Shown in pieces: positions 9,001 through 17,554 of a DNA stretch of 64,000 nucleotides. Positions within the stretch are counted from its first letter, which is position 1; the number at the start of each line of letters is the position of its first letter. The DNA comes from Pseudomonas sp. MYb327 (GTDB taxonomy: Bacteria; Pseudomonadota; Gammaproteobacteria; Pseudomonadales; Pseudomonadaceae). Under the pieces are notes generated by a model. The model searched no databases and was not told where the DNA came from. It was given only the letters and a program-made list of their open reading frames with translations. A program made the translations under genes and the position numbers. The DNA lies in NCBI RefSeq assembly GCF_040438925.1, contig NZ_CP159258.1:1502001-1566000 (forward strand). The letters are read 5' to 3'.

Positions 9001-9030
9001 AAGAAACCCCGCACTTGGCGGGGTTTCTTG
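9001..9030. terminator. Bidirectional rho-independent terminator
   Basis: AAGAAACCCCGC / GCGGGGTTTCTT form a 12-bp stem with a short loop, A-rich on one side and T-rich on the other. It sits between the convergent 7538-8968 and 9055-9279 genes and can serve both. Confidence 0.85.
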
Positions 9031-9054
9031 TTTCAAGCAGCCCAAGGCCGTTGA

Positions 9055-9279
9055 TCAATAACGCTGATATTTGGAGCCGAACTCAGGGCGGTTTTCCGCG
9101 ACGTAGAGTTTGCTTGCCTGGCTGTCCTTTTGGTCAACGCTGACAGTGTTCACGTTCAGCGTGGCCGGTTGGCTGACTTTCGCTGCTGCAACGATTGGCG
9201 AAGTGGTGTGTGGGGCGGCGATGGCGGAAGTGGCGCCAAGAACCGAAAGGGCGAAGCCGATACCGATGATGCTTTTCAT
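9055..9279 (-). CDS. Small secreted protein sharing a C-terminal EFGSKYQRY motif
   Basis: 74 residues with a clear Sec signal peptide (MKSIIGIGFALSVLGATSAIAA). The mature part is a short polar chain ending VAENRPEFGSKYQRY. The neighbouring gene at 9512 ends VAENRAEFGSKYQRY, so 14 of the 15 C-terminal residues are identical, although the rest of the proteins differ. No enzymatic motif is seen. It is the third gene downstream of an orphan OmpR-type regulator on the same strand. The function is unknown, and the annotation rests on signal peptide, start codon and the shared tail. Confidence 0.7.
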   Translation of the reverse strand: MKSIIGIGFALSVLGATSAIAAPHTTSPIVAAAKVSQPATLNVNTVSVDQKDSQASKLYVAENRPEFGSKYQRY

Positions 9280-9393
9280 GATGTTGCTCCAGAGTGTGGG
9301 GAGAAGATGTGGCTACTGTAGGGCTGGAGCGGCGCGATGAAAAAACACCCTTGCGCATAGTCGTTATCGAGGGCAGTGATCCTTGTATAAAAA

Positions 9394-9486
9394 CTGTGGG
9401 AGCTGGCTTGCCAGCGATGGGGACCTGACAGTCGACGATGATGTCGCCTGGCATTCCCTCATCGCGGGCAAGCCCGCTCCCACAGG
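9394..9486. repeat. Inverted pair of REP elements
   Basis: GTGGGAGCTGGCTTGCCAGC and the facing CATCGCGGGCAAGCCCGCTC (followed by CCACAGG) form a REP doublet between the two small secreted-protein genes. The 232-bp gap holds no other recognisable gene. Confidence 0.85.
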
Positions 9487-9511
9487 TTTTTTGTTGTTTT
9501 GGAGGCCGTGA

Positions 9512-9850
9512 TCAGTAGCGCTGATATTTCGAGCCGAATTCGGCGCGGTTTTCGGCGACGATCACACCGCCGCGCACGGCGTTGCCTGGGATCGAGGCAA
9601 CGCGTTCGTGCAGTTTCTGCAGACGATCGGCGCCACCTTCAGCTACACGGTTCTGTATCAGGCGATCGGAACCGCCTTCAGCGACGCGGTTTTGTTGCAA
9701 CCGGTCTGAGCCACCTTCTGCCAGCAAGGCTGCGATCGGGCTGCTGGATGCAGCAATCGCGGTGTTGGCCGAGGCCAGGTTCGACAGGCCGAGACCGCCA
9801 ATCAGTGCCAGACCGAGTGCCAGGGACGAAACTTTCGAGAAGTTGAACAT
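9512..9850 (-). CDS. Small secreted repeat protein (three AEGGSDRL repeats, EFGSKYQRY tail)
   Basis: 112 residues. A signal peptide (to about ANTAIA, residue 33) precedes three tandem ~13-residue repeats: AEGGSDRLQQNRV, AEGGSDRLIQNRV and AEGGADRLQKLHERV. A linker and the C-terminal VAENRAEFGSKYQRY follow, shared with the 9055-9279 protein. AEGGSDR-type repeats occur in small Pseudomonas envelope proteins loosely compared with PtrA, a metal-related co-regulator; I recall this only loosely. No catalytic residues stand out. A pair of 10-bp direct repeats lies ~140 bp upstream, in front of the orphan response regulator's end, so control by that regulator is plausible. Confidence 0.72.
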   Translation of the reverse strand: MFNFSKVSSLALGLALIGGLGLSNLASANTAIAASSSPIAALLAEGGSDRLQQNRVAEGGSDRLIQNRVAEGGADRLQKLHERVASIPGNAVRGGVIVAENRAEFGSKYQRY

Positions 9851-9990
9851 GGGTAATTCTCCGTGCGCTTAAGTGATTGTGGGGTCAGTAGCGGTTGCTA
9901 TCTGGTGGTCACAGTTAAACGCCGGGGTGTATCGCTGATGTGTGCCTGAACGGTTCGAAATCGGCTTCTGCGTATCCAGACCGGGTTTCT

Positions 9991-10010
9991 ATACAAACAG
10001 ATACAAAACC
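9991..10010 (-). promoter_or_regulatory. Candidate response-regulator box (10-bp direct repeat)
   Basis: ATACAAACAG and ATACAAAACC are adjacent direct repeats with a 10-bp period (TTTGTATCTG on the minus strand). This is the geometry bound by OmpR/PhoB-type regulators. The site lies between the regulator gene and the 9512-9850 small secreted gene. Confidence 0.4.
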
Positions 10011-10025
10011 GCTGGAAAAAACCCG

Positions 10026-10766
10026 TCAACTTTGTGCGTCGAGCATTTCCACCGGGTAGGAGAACACGTAACCCTCACTGCGCACGGTTTTGATGTAGGT
10101 CGATTCCCGTGAGTCGTCCTTGAGCCGTTGGCGCAGGCGGCTCACCAGCAAGTCGATGGAACGGTCGAACAGATCGGCATCGCGGCCCTGGGTCAGGTTG
10201 AGCAACTGATCGCGGCTCAATACGCGTTGCGGGTGATCGAGGAATACCCGCAGCAGCCGGTATTCAGCGCCACTCAGTGCCACCAATGTGTCGTCTTCGT
10301 CGAGCAGGTGACGGGCGGTGGTGTCCAGGCGCCAGCGACCGAAGCCGAGCATGCGGCCGCTTTCGGTGATCAGTAGGTTCGGTGGCAACATCCGCGTACG
10401 GCGCAGCACGGCGTTGATCCGGGCCAGCAGTTCACGGGCGGCGAAGGGTTTGGTCAGGTAGTCGTCGGCGCCCATTTCCAGGCCGAGGATGCGGTCGGTT
10501 TCGTCGTTACGCGCAGTGAGCATCAGGATTGGCGTGGCTTTGTGCTTGCCCGAGCGCAATTCGCGGCAGAGGACCAGGCCGTCGTCGCCGGGGAGCATGA
10601 TGTCGAGCACGATCAGGTCGACCTGGTTGGCGTCGAGGAAGCTGCGCATTTGCCGGCCGTCGGCGACCACGGTTGTCCGCAGTCCGTTTTTCTTCAGGTA
10701 ATTGCCCACCAGTTCGCGAATCTCGCGGTCGTCATCGACGATCAGGATGTGGTTGACGTGGTCCAT
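10026..10766 (-). CDS. OmpR-family response regulator, no adjacent kinase
   Basis: 246 residues from the ATG at 10766. A receiver domain carries acidic DDD at 11-13, the phospho-acceptor Asp55 in LIVLDIMLPG, and LTAR/KPF signature positions. The C-terminal winged helix includes LLRVFLDHPQRVLSRDQLL and RSIDLLVSRLRQRL. No histidine-kinase gene lies on either side, so it is an orphan, or its kinase is elsewhere. The two genes after it on the same strand encode small secreted proteins, which are likely candidates for its regulon. A longer frame to 10817 starts inside a REP-rich stretch and is not preferred. Confidence 0.9.
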   Translation of the reverse strand: MDHVNHILIVDDDREIRELVGNYLKKNGLRTTVVADGRQMRSFLDANQVDLIVLDIMLPGDDGLVLCRELRSGKHKATPILMLTARNDETDRILGLEMGADDYLTKPFAARELLARINAVLRRTRMLPPNLLITESGRMLGFGRWRLDTTARHLLDEDDTLVALSGAEYRLLRVFLDHPQRVLSRDQLLNLTQGRDADLFDRSIDLLVSRLRQRLKDDSRESTYIKTVRSEGYVFSYPVEMLDAQS

Positions 10767-10819
10767 CGGTCGATCCTCTTGTTTTTGTCGTTGCCAGCTT
10801 CTGGGCCGACCATACATTT

Positions 10820-10940
10820 TGTGGGAGCTGGCCAGCCAGAGATAACGGCCGTACCCAATCTACTGTAGGAGCTGGCTTACCAGCGATGGCGCCGGAAAGA
10901 ACTGTGCAATGCCCAGGAACGCCTTCGCCGGCAAGTCGGG
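10820..10940. repeat. REP-like cluster (degenerate)
   Basis: Three degenerate REP cores: GTGGGAGCTGGCCAGCCAGA, TGTAGGAGCTGGCTTACCAG and GCCTTCGCCGGCAAGTCGGG. They lie between the response-regulator start and the ppnN stop. Nothing else is recognised in this 246-bp gap. Confidence 0.7.
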
Positions 10941-11012
10941 TCGCCTCCCTCTGAAACAGCAAGCCGAAGCATTGGCTTCGGCTCGCGATGTTACGGTTTT
11001 ACCTTGAGATGG

Positions 11013-12386
11013 TTACGCAACCACTCGATAACACGGCACATAAGCCGCGCCGCCCGGCAATTTCATCCGGTGCTGAGCGACGAATGCCTTGAGCAGTTGA
11101 TCCAGCGGCTGCATGACCGCCGCATCGCCACGGATCTGGTACGGCCCGTGTTGTTCGATCAGACGGATGCCCTTGTCCTTGACGTTACCCGCGACGATGC
11201 CGGAGAACGCACGACGCAGGTTGGCGGCCAGTTCATGGGCCGGCAGGTCGCGGCTCAGTTTCAGGTTGGCCATGTTTTCGTGGGTCGGGTCGAACGGGCG
11301 CTGGAAGCCTTCGTCGATTTTCAGCAACCAGTTGAAGTGGAACGCGTCGTTGCGCTCGCGGCGGAATTGCTTGACCGCTTTGAGGCCCTGGGTCATCTGC
11401 CGCGCCACTTGGGCCGGGTCGTCGATGATGATTTCGTAGTGTTGCTTGGCGGCTTCACCCAGGGTGGCGCCCACAAATGAGTCAAGCTGTTCCAGATAAG
11501 GCGCGGCGTGTTTCGGGCCGGTGAGGATGACCGGGAAGGGCAGGCCTTCGTTGTCCGGGTGCATCAGGATGCCGAGCAGGTACAGAAACTCTTCGGCCGT
11601 ACCGGCGCCGCCCGGGAAGATGATGATGCCGTGGCCAACGCGAACGAAGGCTTCCAGGCGTTTCTCGATGTCCGGCAGGATCACCAGTTCGTTGACGATT
11701 GGGTTCGGTGCCTCGGCGGCGATGATTCCCGGTTCGGTCAAACCGAGGTAGCGGCCACCGTGGATGCGCTGTTTGGCGTGGGCGATGGTGGCGCCTTTCA
11801 TCGGGCCTTTCATCACGCCGGGACCGCAACCGGTGCAGACGTCGAGGCTGCGCAGACCCAATTCGTGGCCGACTTTCTTGGTGTATTTGTATTCTTCGGT
11901 GTTGATCGAGTGACCGCCCCAGCACACCACGATCTTCGGCTCGACGCCGGGGCGCAGGGTGCGGGCGTTGCGCAGCAGGTGGAAGACGTAGTCGCTGATG
12001 CCCTGGGAGGTGCTCAGGTCGATGCGTTGGCTGTCGAGTTCGTTTTCGGTGTAGACAATGTCGCGCAGGGCGCTGAAGAGCATTTCACGGGTACTGGCGA
12101 TCATTTCGCCGTCGACGAAGGCGTCGGCCGGGGCGTTCAGCAGTTCCAGGCGTACGCCACGGTCTTGTTGGTGAATGCGGATTTCGAAGTCTTTGTAGGC
12201 TTCGAGGATGGTCTTGGCGTTATCGACGTGGGCGCCGGTGTTGAGGATGGCCAGGGCGCATTGGCGGAAGATGTCGTAGGTGCTGCCGGATCCGGCTTCG
12301 CTCAGTTGCTGGACTTCCCGTTGGGAGAGTGTTTCCAGGCTGCCTTTCGGGCTGACCGAAGCGTTGATTACTTGTCTTTGGGTCAT
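11013..12386 (-). CDS. ppnN: Nucleotide 5'-monophosphate nucleosidase PpnN (LOG family)
   Basis: 457 residues, full length for the YgdH/PpnN family. The LOG nucleotide-binding motif PGGAGTAEE is at residues 258-266. The preceding CTGCGPGVMKGPMKGA block (185-200) and the N-terminal and C-terminal domains that flank the Rossmann core are present. PpnN cleaves purine and pyrimidine monophosphates to base plus ribose 5-phosphate and in E. coli is controlled by (p)ppGpp. It is a cytoplasmic housekeeping-type salvage enzyme. It stands alone on the minus strand with 234 bp before the divergent DUF3087 gene. Confidence 0.95.
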   Translation of the reverse strand: MTQRQVINASVSPKGSLETLSQREVQQLSEAGSGSTYDIFRQCALAILNTGAHVDNAKTILEAYKDFEIRIHQQDRGVRLELLNAPADAFVDGEMIASTREMLFSALRDIVYTENELDSQRIDLSTSQGISDYVFHLLRNARTLRPGVEPKIVVCWGGHSINTEEYKYTKKVGHELGLRSLDVCTGCGPGVMKGPMKGATIAHAKQRIHGGRYLGLTEPGIIAAEAPNPIVNELVILPDIEKRLEAFVRVGHGIIIFPGGAGTAEEFLYLLGILMHPDNEGLPFPVILTGPKHAAPYLEQLDSFVGATLGEAAKQHYEIIIDDPAQVARQMTQGLKAVKQFRRERNDAFHFNWLLKIDEGFQRPFDPTHENMANLKLSRDLPAHELAANLRRAFSGIVAGNVKDKGIRLIEQHGPYQIRGDAAVMQPLDQLLKAFVAQHRMKLPGGAAYVPCYRVVA

Positions 12387-12620
12387 TCAATGATCCTTAA
12401 AACGATGTCATTCCTACAGAAACAACGAATGGCATCCGAATAGTGTGTATCCATGAAAGAAGATGGCACTAAATACGCGGTCTCGCCATGTCCCCGATTG
12501 ACGATGAAAAGATGAAAAGGGACCCCAGCATAGCTAAATCCCGCTCAGAGGCGATAATGCTTCGCGCTCTTTTTAACCGGCGAGCCTTTTTTTTCATTGA
12601 AGCCAAGGAATCACGACGCA

Positions 12621-13148
12621 ATGTTCGAAATCCAGCCGATGAACGCCGAAACCTACCGGCAACAGACGCGACGCAGCACCGTGATTATCGCGTTGACTTT
12701 CCTGGCCCTGGCGATGGCGTTGTCCACTGCGGCGGTGGCGATATTTGGCCAGCCTGGCGGAGACAATCTAAGGTTCAACATCGGTGGTGTGTTTGCCGCG
12801 GTGCTGCTGATGGCGGCGCTGATGCGCAAGGTCTTCTGGACCCAGGACTGGATGGCCCCGGCCGTCTACAGTTGGCAACTCAAGCGCAGCCTGATGGGCA
12901 TCACTAACGTCATGCACCACGTCACCGCCGGGGTCGAGGCGGGTGACCCGATCGCCATGAAGCTGCTACGGTTCTATCATCTTGGGTTGAACCAGATGCA
13001 TCAACTGGATGGTAATTCCAGTGATCATGGCCAATTGAACCGGGAAATGGAGCAACACAGGGCGCGGATGGAGGCGCTGGGGATGGACATTGAACAGACA
13101 CGATTGGATCCGGCCTGGATTGAATCCGTGAAGCAGGCATCACGGTAG
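12621..13148 (+). CDS. DUF3087 family membrane protein
   Basis: 175 residues from the ATG at 12621 (MFEIQPMNAETYRQQTRRST). Two hydrophobic segments (about 25-47 and 60-75) precede a helical soluble part with YHLGLNQMHQLDGNSSDH. This pattern matches DUF3087, a gammaproteobacterial inner-membrane family of unknown function. AAGGAA eleven bases upstream can act as the ribosome site, and a T-rich tract precedes it. It is followed 37 bp later by a diguanylate cyclase gene on the same strand, but no functional link is evident. Confidence 0.8.
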   Translation: MFEIQPMNAETYRQQTRRSTVIIALTFLALAMALSTAAVAIFGQPGGDNLRFNIGGVFAAVLLMAALMRKVFWTQDWMAPAVYSWQLKRSLMGITNVMHHVTAGVEAGDPIAMKLLRFYHLGLNQMHQLDGNSSDHGQLNREMEQHRARMEALGMDIEQTRLDPAWIESVKQASR

Positions 13149-13185
13149 AGGCTGGAACCTTTCACACGAGTTCAAGGAGCGAAGC

Positions 13186-14739
13186 ATGGGCAACCCGTCC
13201 ATTTACGAGCGTATCGAAAGCAACCGGCCAGGCATTGCCCGGCTCAAGGTTCGCTCGGTCGTGACCCTCATGGTCGCGGTGTGCTTGTCGATGACGGCGA
13301 TGGTCATCTGGGAAGCCTGGAGTTCACGCCAGTACCATCTGCATGACAAGGAAGTGGCGATGTCCAACCTTGCGCAGACGTTGGCTTCTCAAGCACAGGC
13401 GTCGATCAAGCAAGCGGATACGCTGCTGTTTGCCTTGGTCGATCGCCTCGAAAACGACGGCATCGATCGTGTCGGACTGAATCGCCTTCAACGCCTGCTC
13501 AGCGCCCAGCGCAACGAGCTGAGCCAGATCCATGGCTTGTTCGTGTATGACCAGACGGGGCAGTGGATCGCCAATTCAAATGGCGCCGAAGTGGGCGTTG
13601 CCAACAATTCCGACCGCGAATATTTCATCTTCCACCGCGATCACCCCGACCGCGGGCCGCACATTGGGCCATCGATCAAGAGCCGTTCCAGTGGCGAATG
13701 GATCATGACCGTGTCGCGCCGGATCAATCATCCAGACGGCAGTTTTGCCGGCGTGGCGCTGGCGACGATTTATCTCAGTCACTTCCTGCAACTCTACGAC
13801 AGCATCGACATGGGCAATAACGGCGTCATCAACCTGATTGCCGACGATGGCAGCATCATCGTGCGTCGGCCGTTCAATGAGGCGGACATCGGGGTCAGCC
13901 TGGCGAAAAGTCCGCTATTCACCCAATTGCTGCCCAACGGCAGTGCGGGATCGGCCACGATCCGGTCCGTCATCGATGGCGTTGAGCGCGTGGTGGGCTA
14001 TCGCCGGGTCGAGGGTTATCCGTTGGTCTCCTTTGCCGCGCTGAACAAGGACGAAGTGCTGGCCGGCTGGCGCAAGCAGTCCTTGCTCAGTGCCGCTATC
14101 GTGGCGTTGCTGCTGGGCTTCCTGGGTGTGCTCGGTTATCGCCTGATCAAGTTGATGAAACAGCAGAACCGGGTCCAGTGCGAACTGCTCGACTCCCAGG
14201 AAAAACTGCTCGAGCTCAATCGCAATCTTGAATTGCTGGCGCTGGAGGACGCGCTCACCGGGTTGGCCAACCGGCGCCAGTTTGACCTGTTCATCCACGC
14301 GGAAATGGGCCGCTCCCGCCGCAACATGACCGGTCTGGCGTTGCTGATGATCGATGTCGATCATTTCAAATCTTTCAATGATTTCTACGGTCACCTGGCC
14401 GGCGATGACTGCTTGCGCAATATCAGCGCCATCATCACCCGGAACATCCAGCGTCCCGGCGATCTGGCCGCGCGTTTTGGTGGCGAAGAGTTTGCCGTGG
14501 TGCTGCCCGGTACCGACTACGTCGGGGCGTTTCTGGTGGCGGAAAAGATTCGTCGAGCGGTCCAGACGGCAGGCCTTGCGCACAGTAAAAGCCCGGAAGC
14601 TGTAGTGACGGTGAGCGTGGGCGTCTGCGGTTACGACCCGGCGTCGCAAGCGCGAATCGAGGACTTGATTGGTGCCGCTGACAAGGCGTTGTACGTGGCC
14701 AAGGCCAGCGGCCGGAACATGAGCGTGATCGCCAATTGA
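13186..14739 (+). CDS. Membrane diguanylate cyclase with periplasmic Cache sensor domain
   Basis: 517 residues. One transmembrane helix (~25-45) is followed by a ~230-residue extracytoplasmic region with dCache features (LFVYDQTGQWIANSN, YFIFHRDH, GVALATIYLSHF). A second helix (LLSAAIVALLLGFLGVLGY, ~300) and a GGDEF domain follow. The active site is GGEEF at 431-435, with an intact RxxD inhibitory site (RPGD) five residues before it, so product inhibition by c-di-GMP is expected. Likely role: ligand-responsive c-di-GMP synthesis at the inner membrane. The ligand is unknown. Confidence 0.93.
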   Translation: MGNPSIYERIESNRPGIARLKVRSVVTLMVAVCLSMTAMVIWEAWSSRQYHLHDKEVAMSNLAQTLASQAQASIKQADTLLFALVDRLENDGIDRVGLNRLQRLLSAQRNELSQIHGLFVYDQTGQWIANSNGAEVGVANNSDREYFIFHRDHPDRGPHIGPSIKSRSSGEWIMTVSRRINHPDGSFAGVALATIYLSHFLQLYDSIDMGNNGVINLIADDGSIIVRRPFNEADIGVSLAKSPLFTQLLPNGSAGSATIRSVIDGVERVVGYRRVEGYPLVSFAALNKDEVLAGWRKQSLLSAAIVALLLGFLGVLGYRLIKLMKQQNRVQCELLDSQEKLLELNRNLELLALEDALTGLANRRQFDLFIHAEMGRSRRNMTGLALLMIDVDHFKSFNDFYGHLAGDDCLRNISAIITRNIQRPGDLAARFGGEEFAVVLPGTDYVGAFLVAEKIRRAVQTAGLAHSKSPEAVVTVSVGVCGYDPASQARIEDLIGAADKALYVAKASGRNMSVIAN

Positions 14740-14749
14740 CCGTGGCTGC

Positions 14750-15667
14750 TCAAATAAACTGATCGATGCCCTCGACCAGGCGGGTGGACAGGTACGATTG
14801 CTTGAGTTTTTCCAGCCACCAGCCCAGCGCTCGGCCATCATGATCGCCGCGCCAACCGGCGTAGATGATGTTCGGCTCGCGCGGGTCGGCCATCTGCTTT
14901 TCAATCAGCGCGCCGTTTTTCAATAACGAACCGACCCGATGCCTTGGCAGCCAGCCCACGCCCAGCCCGTGGCACTGGGCGAGAATTTTTGCGCGCATCG
15001 TCGGCACGGCCAGCACCGGTTGCCCGCCGGAGACACCGTAGGTTCGGCCCTCGGTGGTTTTCGACGAGTCAGCCACGACAATCGCCCGGTGCTGCGTCAC
15101 CGTCGCCCTGGAAATCGGCTCCTTGACCGTGGCCAGCGGATGCTTGGGCGAGACGGCGAACACCCATTGCATTTCCCCCAGTTGCATCCAGCGCAAGGAC
15201 GGTATCGCCGGCGGCTCGTTGGTGGCGCCGATCACCAGGTCCGCACGGCCATCACGCAGGGCGTCCCAGACGCCTTTGAGCACTTCCTGGGTGATGCGCA
15301 GCGGTACGCCGGAACCCAGCGCATCGAATTCCTCAATCACCGGGATAAAGCTTTCGAACTCCAGCAGTTCATCGGTGACGATCCACAACCGACTCTCCCA
15401 GCCACTGGCCACTTGCTGCACCCGTTGGGTCAGCCGCGAAACGTCTTGCATCAGCCGCGCCGCTTCATTGACCAACAACTCGCCTGCCGGGGTGAGTTGC
15501 AAGCGATAGCGGCGGCGGTCGAACAGCAAAGCGTCGAAGCGCTCTTCCAGTTGCCGCGCGGCGTAGGACACGGTGGACGGCGCCTTGCCAAGGTGAGCGG
15601 CGGCCCGCGACAGGCTGCCGGTTTCCCGGATGGCTTCGAGCAATGCCAGATCTTCAATCGACAGCAT
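14750..15667 (-). CDS. LysR family transcriptional regulator
   Basis: 305 residues from the ATG at 15667 (MLSIEDLALLEAIRETGSLS). The N-terminal winged HTH (RAAAHLGKAPSTVSYAARQLEERF) is followed by a type-2 periplasmic-binding effector domain. The frame stays open to 16180 but overlaps the upstream DUF2784 gene, so the long version is rejected. No divergent target gene is adjacent; the upstream neighbour is a REP half-site and a same-strand DUF2784 gene. The regulon is unknown. Confidence 0.88.
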   Translation of the reverse strand: MLSIEDLALLEAIRETGSLSRAAAHLGKAPSTVSYAARQLEERFDALLFDRRRYRLQLTPAGELLVNEAARLMQDVSRLTQRVQQVASGWESRLWIVTDELLEFESFIPVIEEFDALGSGVPLRITQEVLKGVWDALRDGRADLVIGATNEPPAIPSLRWMQLGEMQWVFAVSPKHPLATVKEPISRATVTQHRAIVVADSSKTTEGRTYGVSGGQPVLAVPTMRAKILAQCHGLGVGWLPRHRVGSLLKNGALIEKQMADPREPNIIYAGWRGDHDGRALGWWLEKLKQSYLSTRLVEGIDQFI

Positions 15668-15687
15668 GTGTTCAATCCTCGAACAGG

Positions 15688-15731
15688 GTTGAAGATCAAA
15701 AGATCGAAGCCTGCGGCAGCTCCTACATTGA
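15688..15731. repeat. REP-like half-element
   Basis: AAAAGATCGAAGCCTGCGGC followed by AGCTCCTACA is a half of the GATCGCAGCCTGCGGC type of REP seen again at 20461-20535. Confidence 0.55.
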
Positions 15732-15741
15732 TCTGCAATTA

Positions 15742-16104
15742 TTAAACGATCCTTTGCCAAATCACCCGAAGATAGACCCACACGTTGACCGCCAGCACCA
15801 CACCGGCCAAGCCTAGCTGAATGCCTGGCGTCAGGCCGGCCGGGTAAATGATCGGCCAGAGATAATGGTCGATGAAGCCACCGCCGTAGCCGGTTTGCCC
15901 GGCGGCGTGGCGCATCAGGTTTTCCCACCGGGTCAGCGGGCAGGGCAGATGGAAAAACTCCACCGCCACACCCCATGCGGCGGCGGGAAGGTGCCAACTG
16001 ATCAGGGGCCGCCATTTGAGCACCAGCAGCCCGCCGAACAAGACGAACAAAATGAACGCCAGGTGGAACAGCACCAGCCCGTCGGCGGCGATTCGGTAGA
16101 GCAT
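15742..16104 (-). CDS. DUF2784 family membrane protein
   Basis: 120 residues from the ATG at 16104 (MLYRIAADGLVLFHLAFILF), the usual length for DUF2784. Four hydrophobic segments are present, with the conserved CPLTRWENLMR and FIDHYLWPIIYP motifs. The function of this inner-membrane family is not known. An upstream extension to 16221 lacks family conservation. It is on the minus strand, divergent from azlC. Confidence 0.85.
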   Translation of the reverse strand: MLYRIAADGLVLFHLAFILFVLFGGLLVLKWRPLISWHLPAAAWGVAVEFFHLPCPLTRWENLMRHAAGQTGYGGGFIDHYLWPIIYPAGLTPGIQLGLAGVVLAVNVWVYLRVIWQRIV

Positions 16105-16254
16105 GTCGACTCCCTGCGGCGTCAGGCGAATGACTCCATGGTACGCGGGCGGGACGTCGTGCATCACGCGGTTCGGCCATTGCGCAAGATTGTTCAAGAA
16201 ATTTGCCGCGACTGCTGGCACAGTCGGCGGTCTTTCCCTTGGTTGTAGAGCGTT

Positions 16255-16953
16255 ATGTCCAATTCACACATGCCGAGCAGCGCCTTTTTGCGCGGAGCCG
16301 TAGCGATCATGCCGTTGTCCCTGGCGACAGCGCCCTGGGGGTTGCTGGCCGGTTCCATGGCCATCGAGGCTAATCTCACGCCCCTGCAAGGCCAGGGTTT
16401 GTCGAGCATCGTGTTTGCCGGTGCCGCGCAACTGGTGGCCATCGGCATGCTCAAGGGTGGGGCAGGGATTTTTTCGATCCTGCTGACCACGTTGCTGCTG
16501 ACGTCCCAGCATCTGCTTTACGGCATGAGCCTGCGTTCGGTGATCTCTCCGTTGCCGGGTCGCTGGCGGGTGGGCCTCGGCTTTCTGCTCACCGATGAGC
16601 TGTTCGCATTGACCAGTCAGCATGACAAGCAGCAGTTCAACCGCTGGTACGCCCTGGGTGTCGGCCTGACGTTTTACATCGCCTGGAATCTCTTCACCCT
16701 GGCGGGCATCGTGCTGGGCAGCAGCATTCCTGGCCTGGAACATCTGGGCCTGGACTTCTCCATCGCCGCCACCTTCATTGCCCTGATCACGCCAGTGGTG
16801 CGCAATGTGCCGACGGTGGTTTGCGTCGCGGTGTCGTTGTTCTGTTCGGTGTTGTTCAGCTACTGGCAGTGGGGCTCGGCGTTGGTTTTGTCGGGACTGG
16901 CAGGCATGACCGCCGGGTTTATCTGCAACAAGTTCCAGGGAGCACGCACATGA
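16255..16953 (+). CDS. azlC: AzlC family branched-chain amino-acid exporter, large subunit
   Basis: 232 residues, mostly hydrophobic, with the AzlC/YgaZ landmarks RGAVAIMPLSLATAPWGLLA, FAGAAQLVAIGML and QHLLYGMSLR. With AzlD it forms an inner-membrane exporter of branched-chain amino acids or related compounds. The stop codon overlaps the azlD start (ATGA), so the two are co-translated. A LysR regulator lies nearby, though not directly divergent. Confidence 0.9.
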   Translation: MSNSHMPSSAFLRGAVAIMPLSLATAPWGLLAGSMAIEANLTPLQGQGLSSIVFAGAAQLVAIGMLKGGAGIFSILLTTLLLTSQHLLYGMSLRSVISPLPGRWRVGLGFLLTDELFALTSQHDKQQFNRWYALGVGLTFYIAWNLFTLAGIVLGSSIPGLEHLGLDFSIAATFIALITPVVRNVPTVVCVAVSLFCSVLFSYWQWGSALVLSGLAGMTAGFICNKFQGART

Positions 16954-17264
16954 TGGTCTGGGCCGTGATTTTCGGCATGGGGTTGCTGGTTTTTCTCAAT
17001 CGCTACGTGTTCCTGGAGCCGCGCCTGCCGGTGCGCCTGAGCAGCAACGCCCGGCAGTTCCTCGGTTTCGCGGTGCCGGGCATGCTCACCGCGATTTGCG
17101 GGCCGATTGTGTTCATGCCGGACAAGCAGCTGAACCTGCAATGGGACAACCCCTATCTGATCAGTTCGCTGGTGGCCGTCGGCCTGGTGCTTTACACCCG
17201 CAATACTTTGCTCAGCATGTTGTTGAGCATGGGCTTCTTCTTTTTGCTGCGCTGGTGGCTGTGA
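16950..17264 (+). CDS. azlD: AzlD family branched-chain amino-acid exporter, small subunit
   Basis: 104 residues with four hydrophobic segments (MMVWAVIFGMGLLVFLNRYV ... LLSMLLSMGFFFLLRWWL), matching AzlD/YgaH. The ATG at 16950 shares ATGA with the stop of azlC. The upstream extension of this frame lies wholly inside azlC and is a shadow. Confidence 0.9.
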   Translation: MMVWAVIFGMGLLVFLNRYVFLEPRLPVRLSSNARQFLGFAVPGMLTAICGPIVFMPDKQLNLQWDNPYLISSLVAVGLVLYTRNTLLSMLLSMGFFFLLRWWL

Positions 17265-17330
17265 GCCGGGCGCGGAAAATTGTTCTACGCTTAAAACTGA
17301 TGACCGATCCCTTCTGGAAGAGAGGTGAAC

Positions 17331-17486
17331 ATGGCAACTGAACATAAGCATCCGGACCCGGATGAAGACATGGATGAACCGACGGAAAAAGAGGTTGAAG
17401 CGCAGAAGCGCGCGGAGAAAACCTGGAAACATGACGACAGCCGGGAGCTGTCGGATCGCGACCAGGAGTGGCCGTTGAAGCCCTGA
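17331..17486 (+). CDS. Small highly charged protein
   Basis: 51 residues, MATEHKHPDPDEDMDEPTEK at the start and ending DRDQEWPLKP. The ribosome-binding site AGAGGTGA lies five bases before the ATG, and a strong terminator follows 12 bp after the stop. Nearly half of the residues are Asp, Glu, Lys or Arg, so it is probably a disordered cytoplasmic protein. The good SD, codon use and terminator support a real gene. The function is unknown. Confidence 0.65.
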   Translation: MATEHKHPDPDEDMDEPTEKEVEAQKRAEKTWKHDDSRELSDRDQEWPLKP

Positions 17487-17497
17487 TCAGAAAAAAC

Positions 17498-17524
17498 AAA
17501 GCCCCGCCATAGAGCGGGGCTTTT
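17498..17524. terminator. Rho-independent terminator
   Basis: AAAGCCCCGC / GCGGGGCTTTT make a 10-bp stem with a CATAGA loop and T-run. It ends the azlCD/small-protein region and can also serve the convergent gene at 17555. Confidence 0.85.
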
Positions 17525-17554
17525 GTTTCACTGCAATCGGCGAAGCGGATCACT

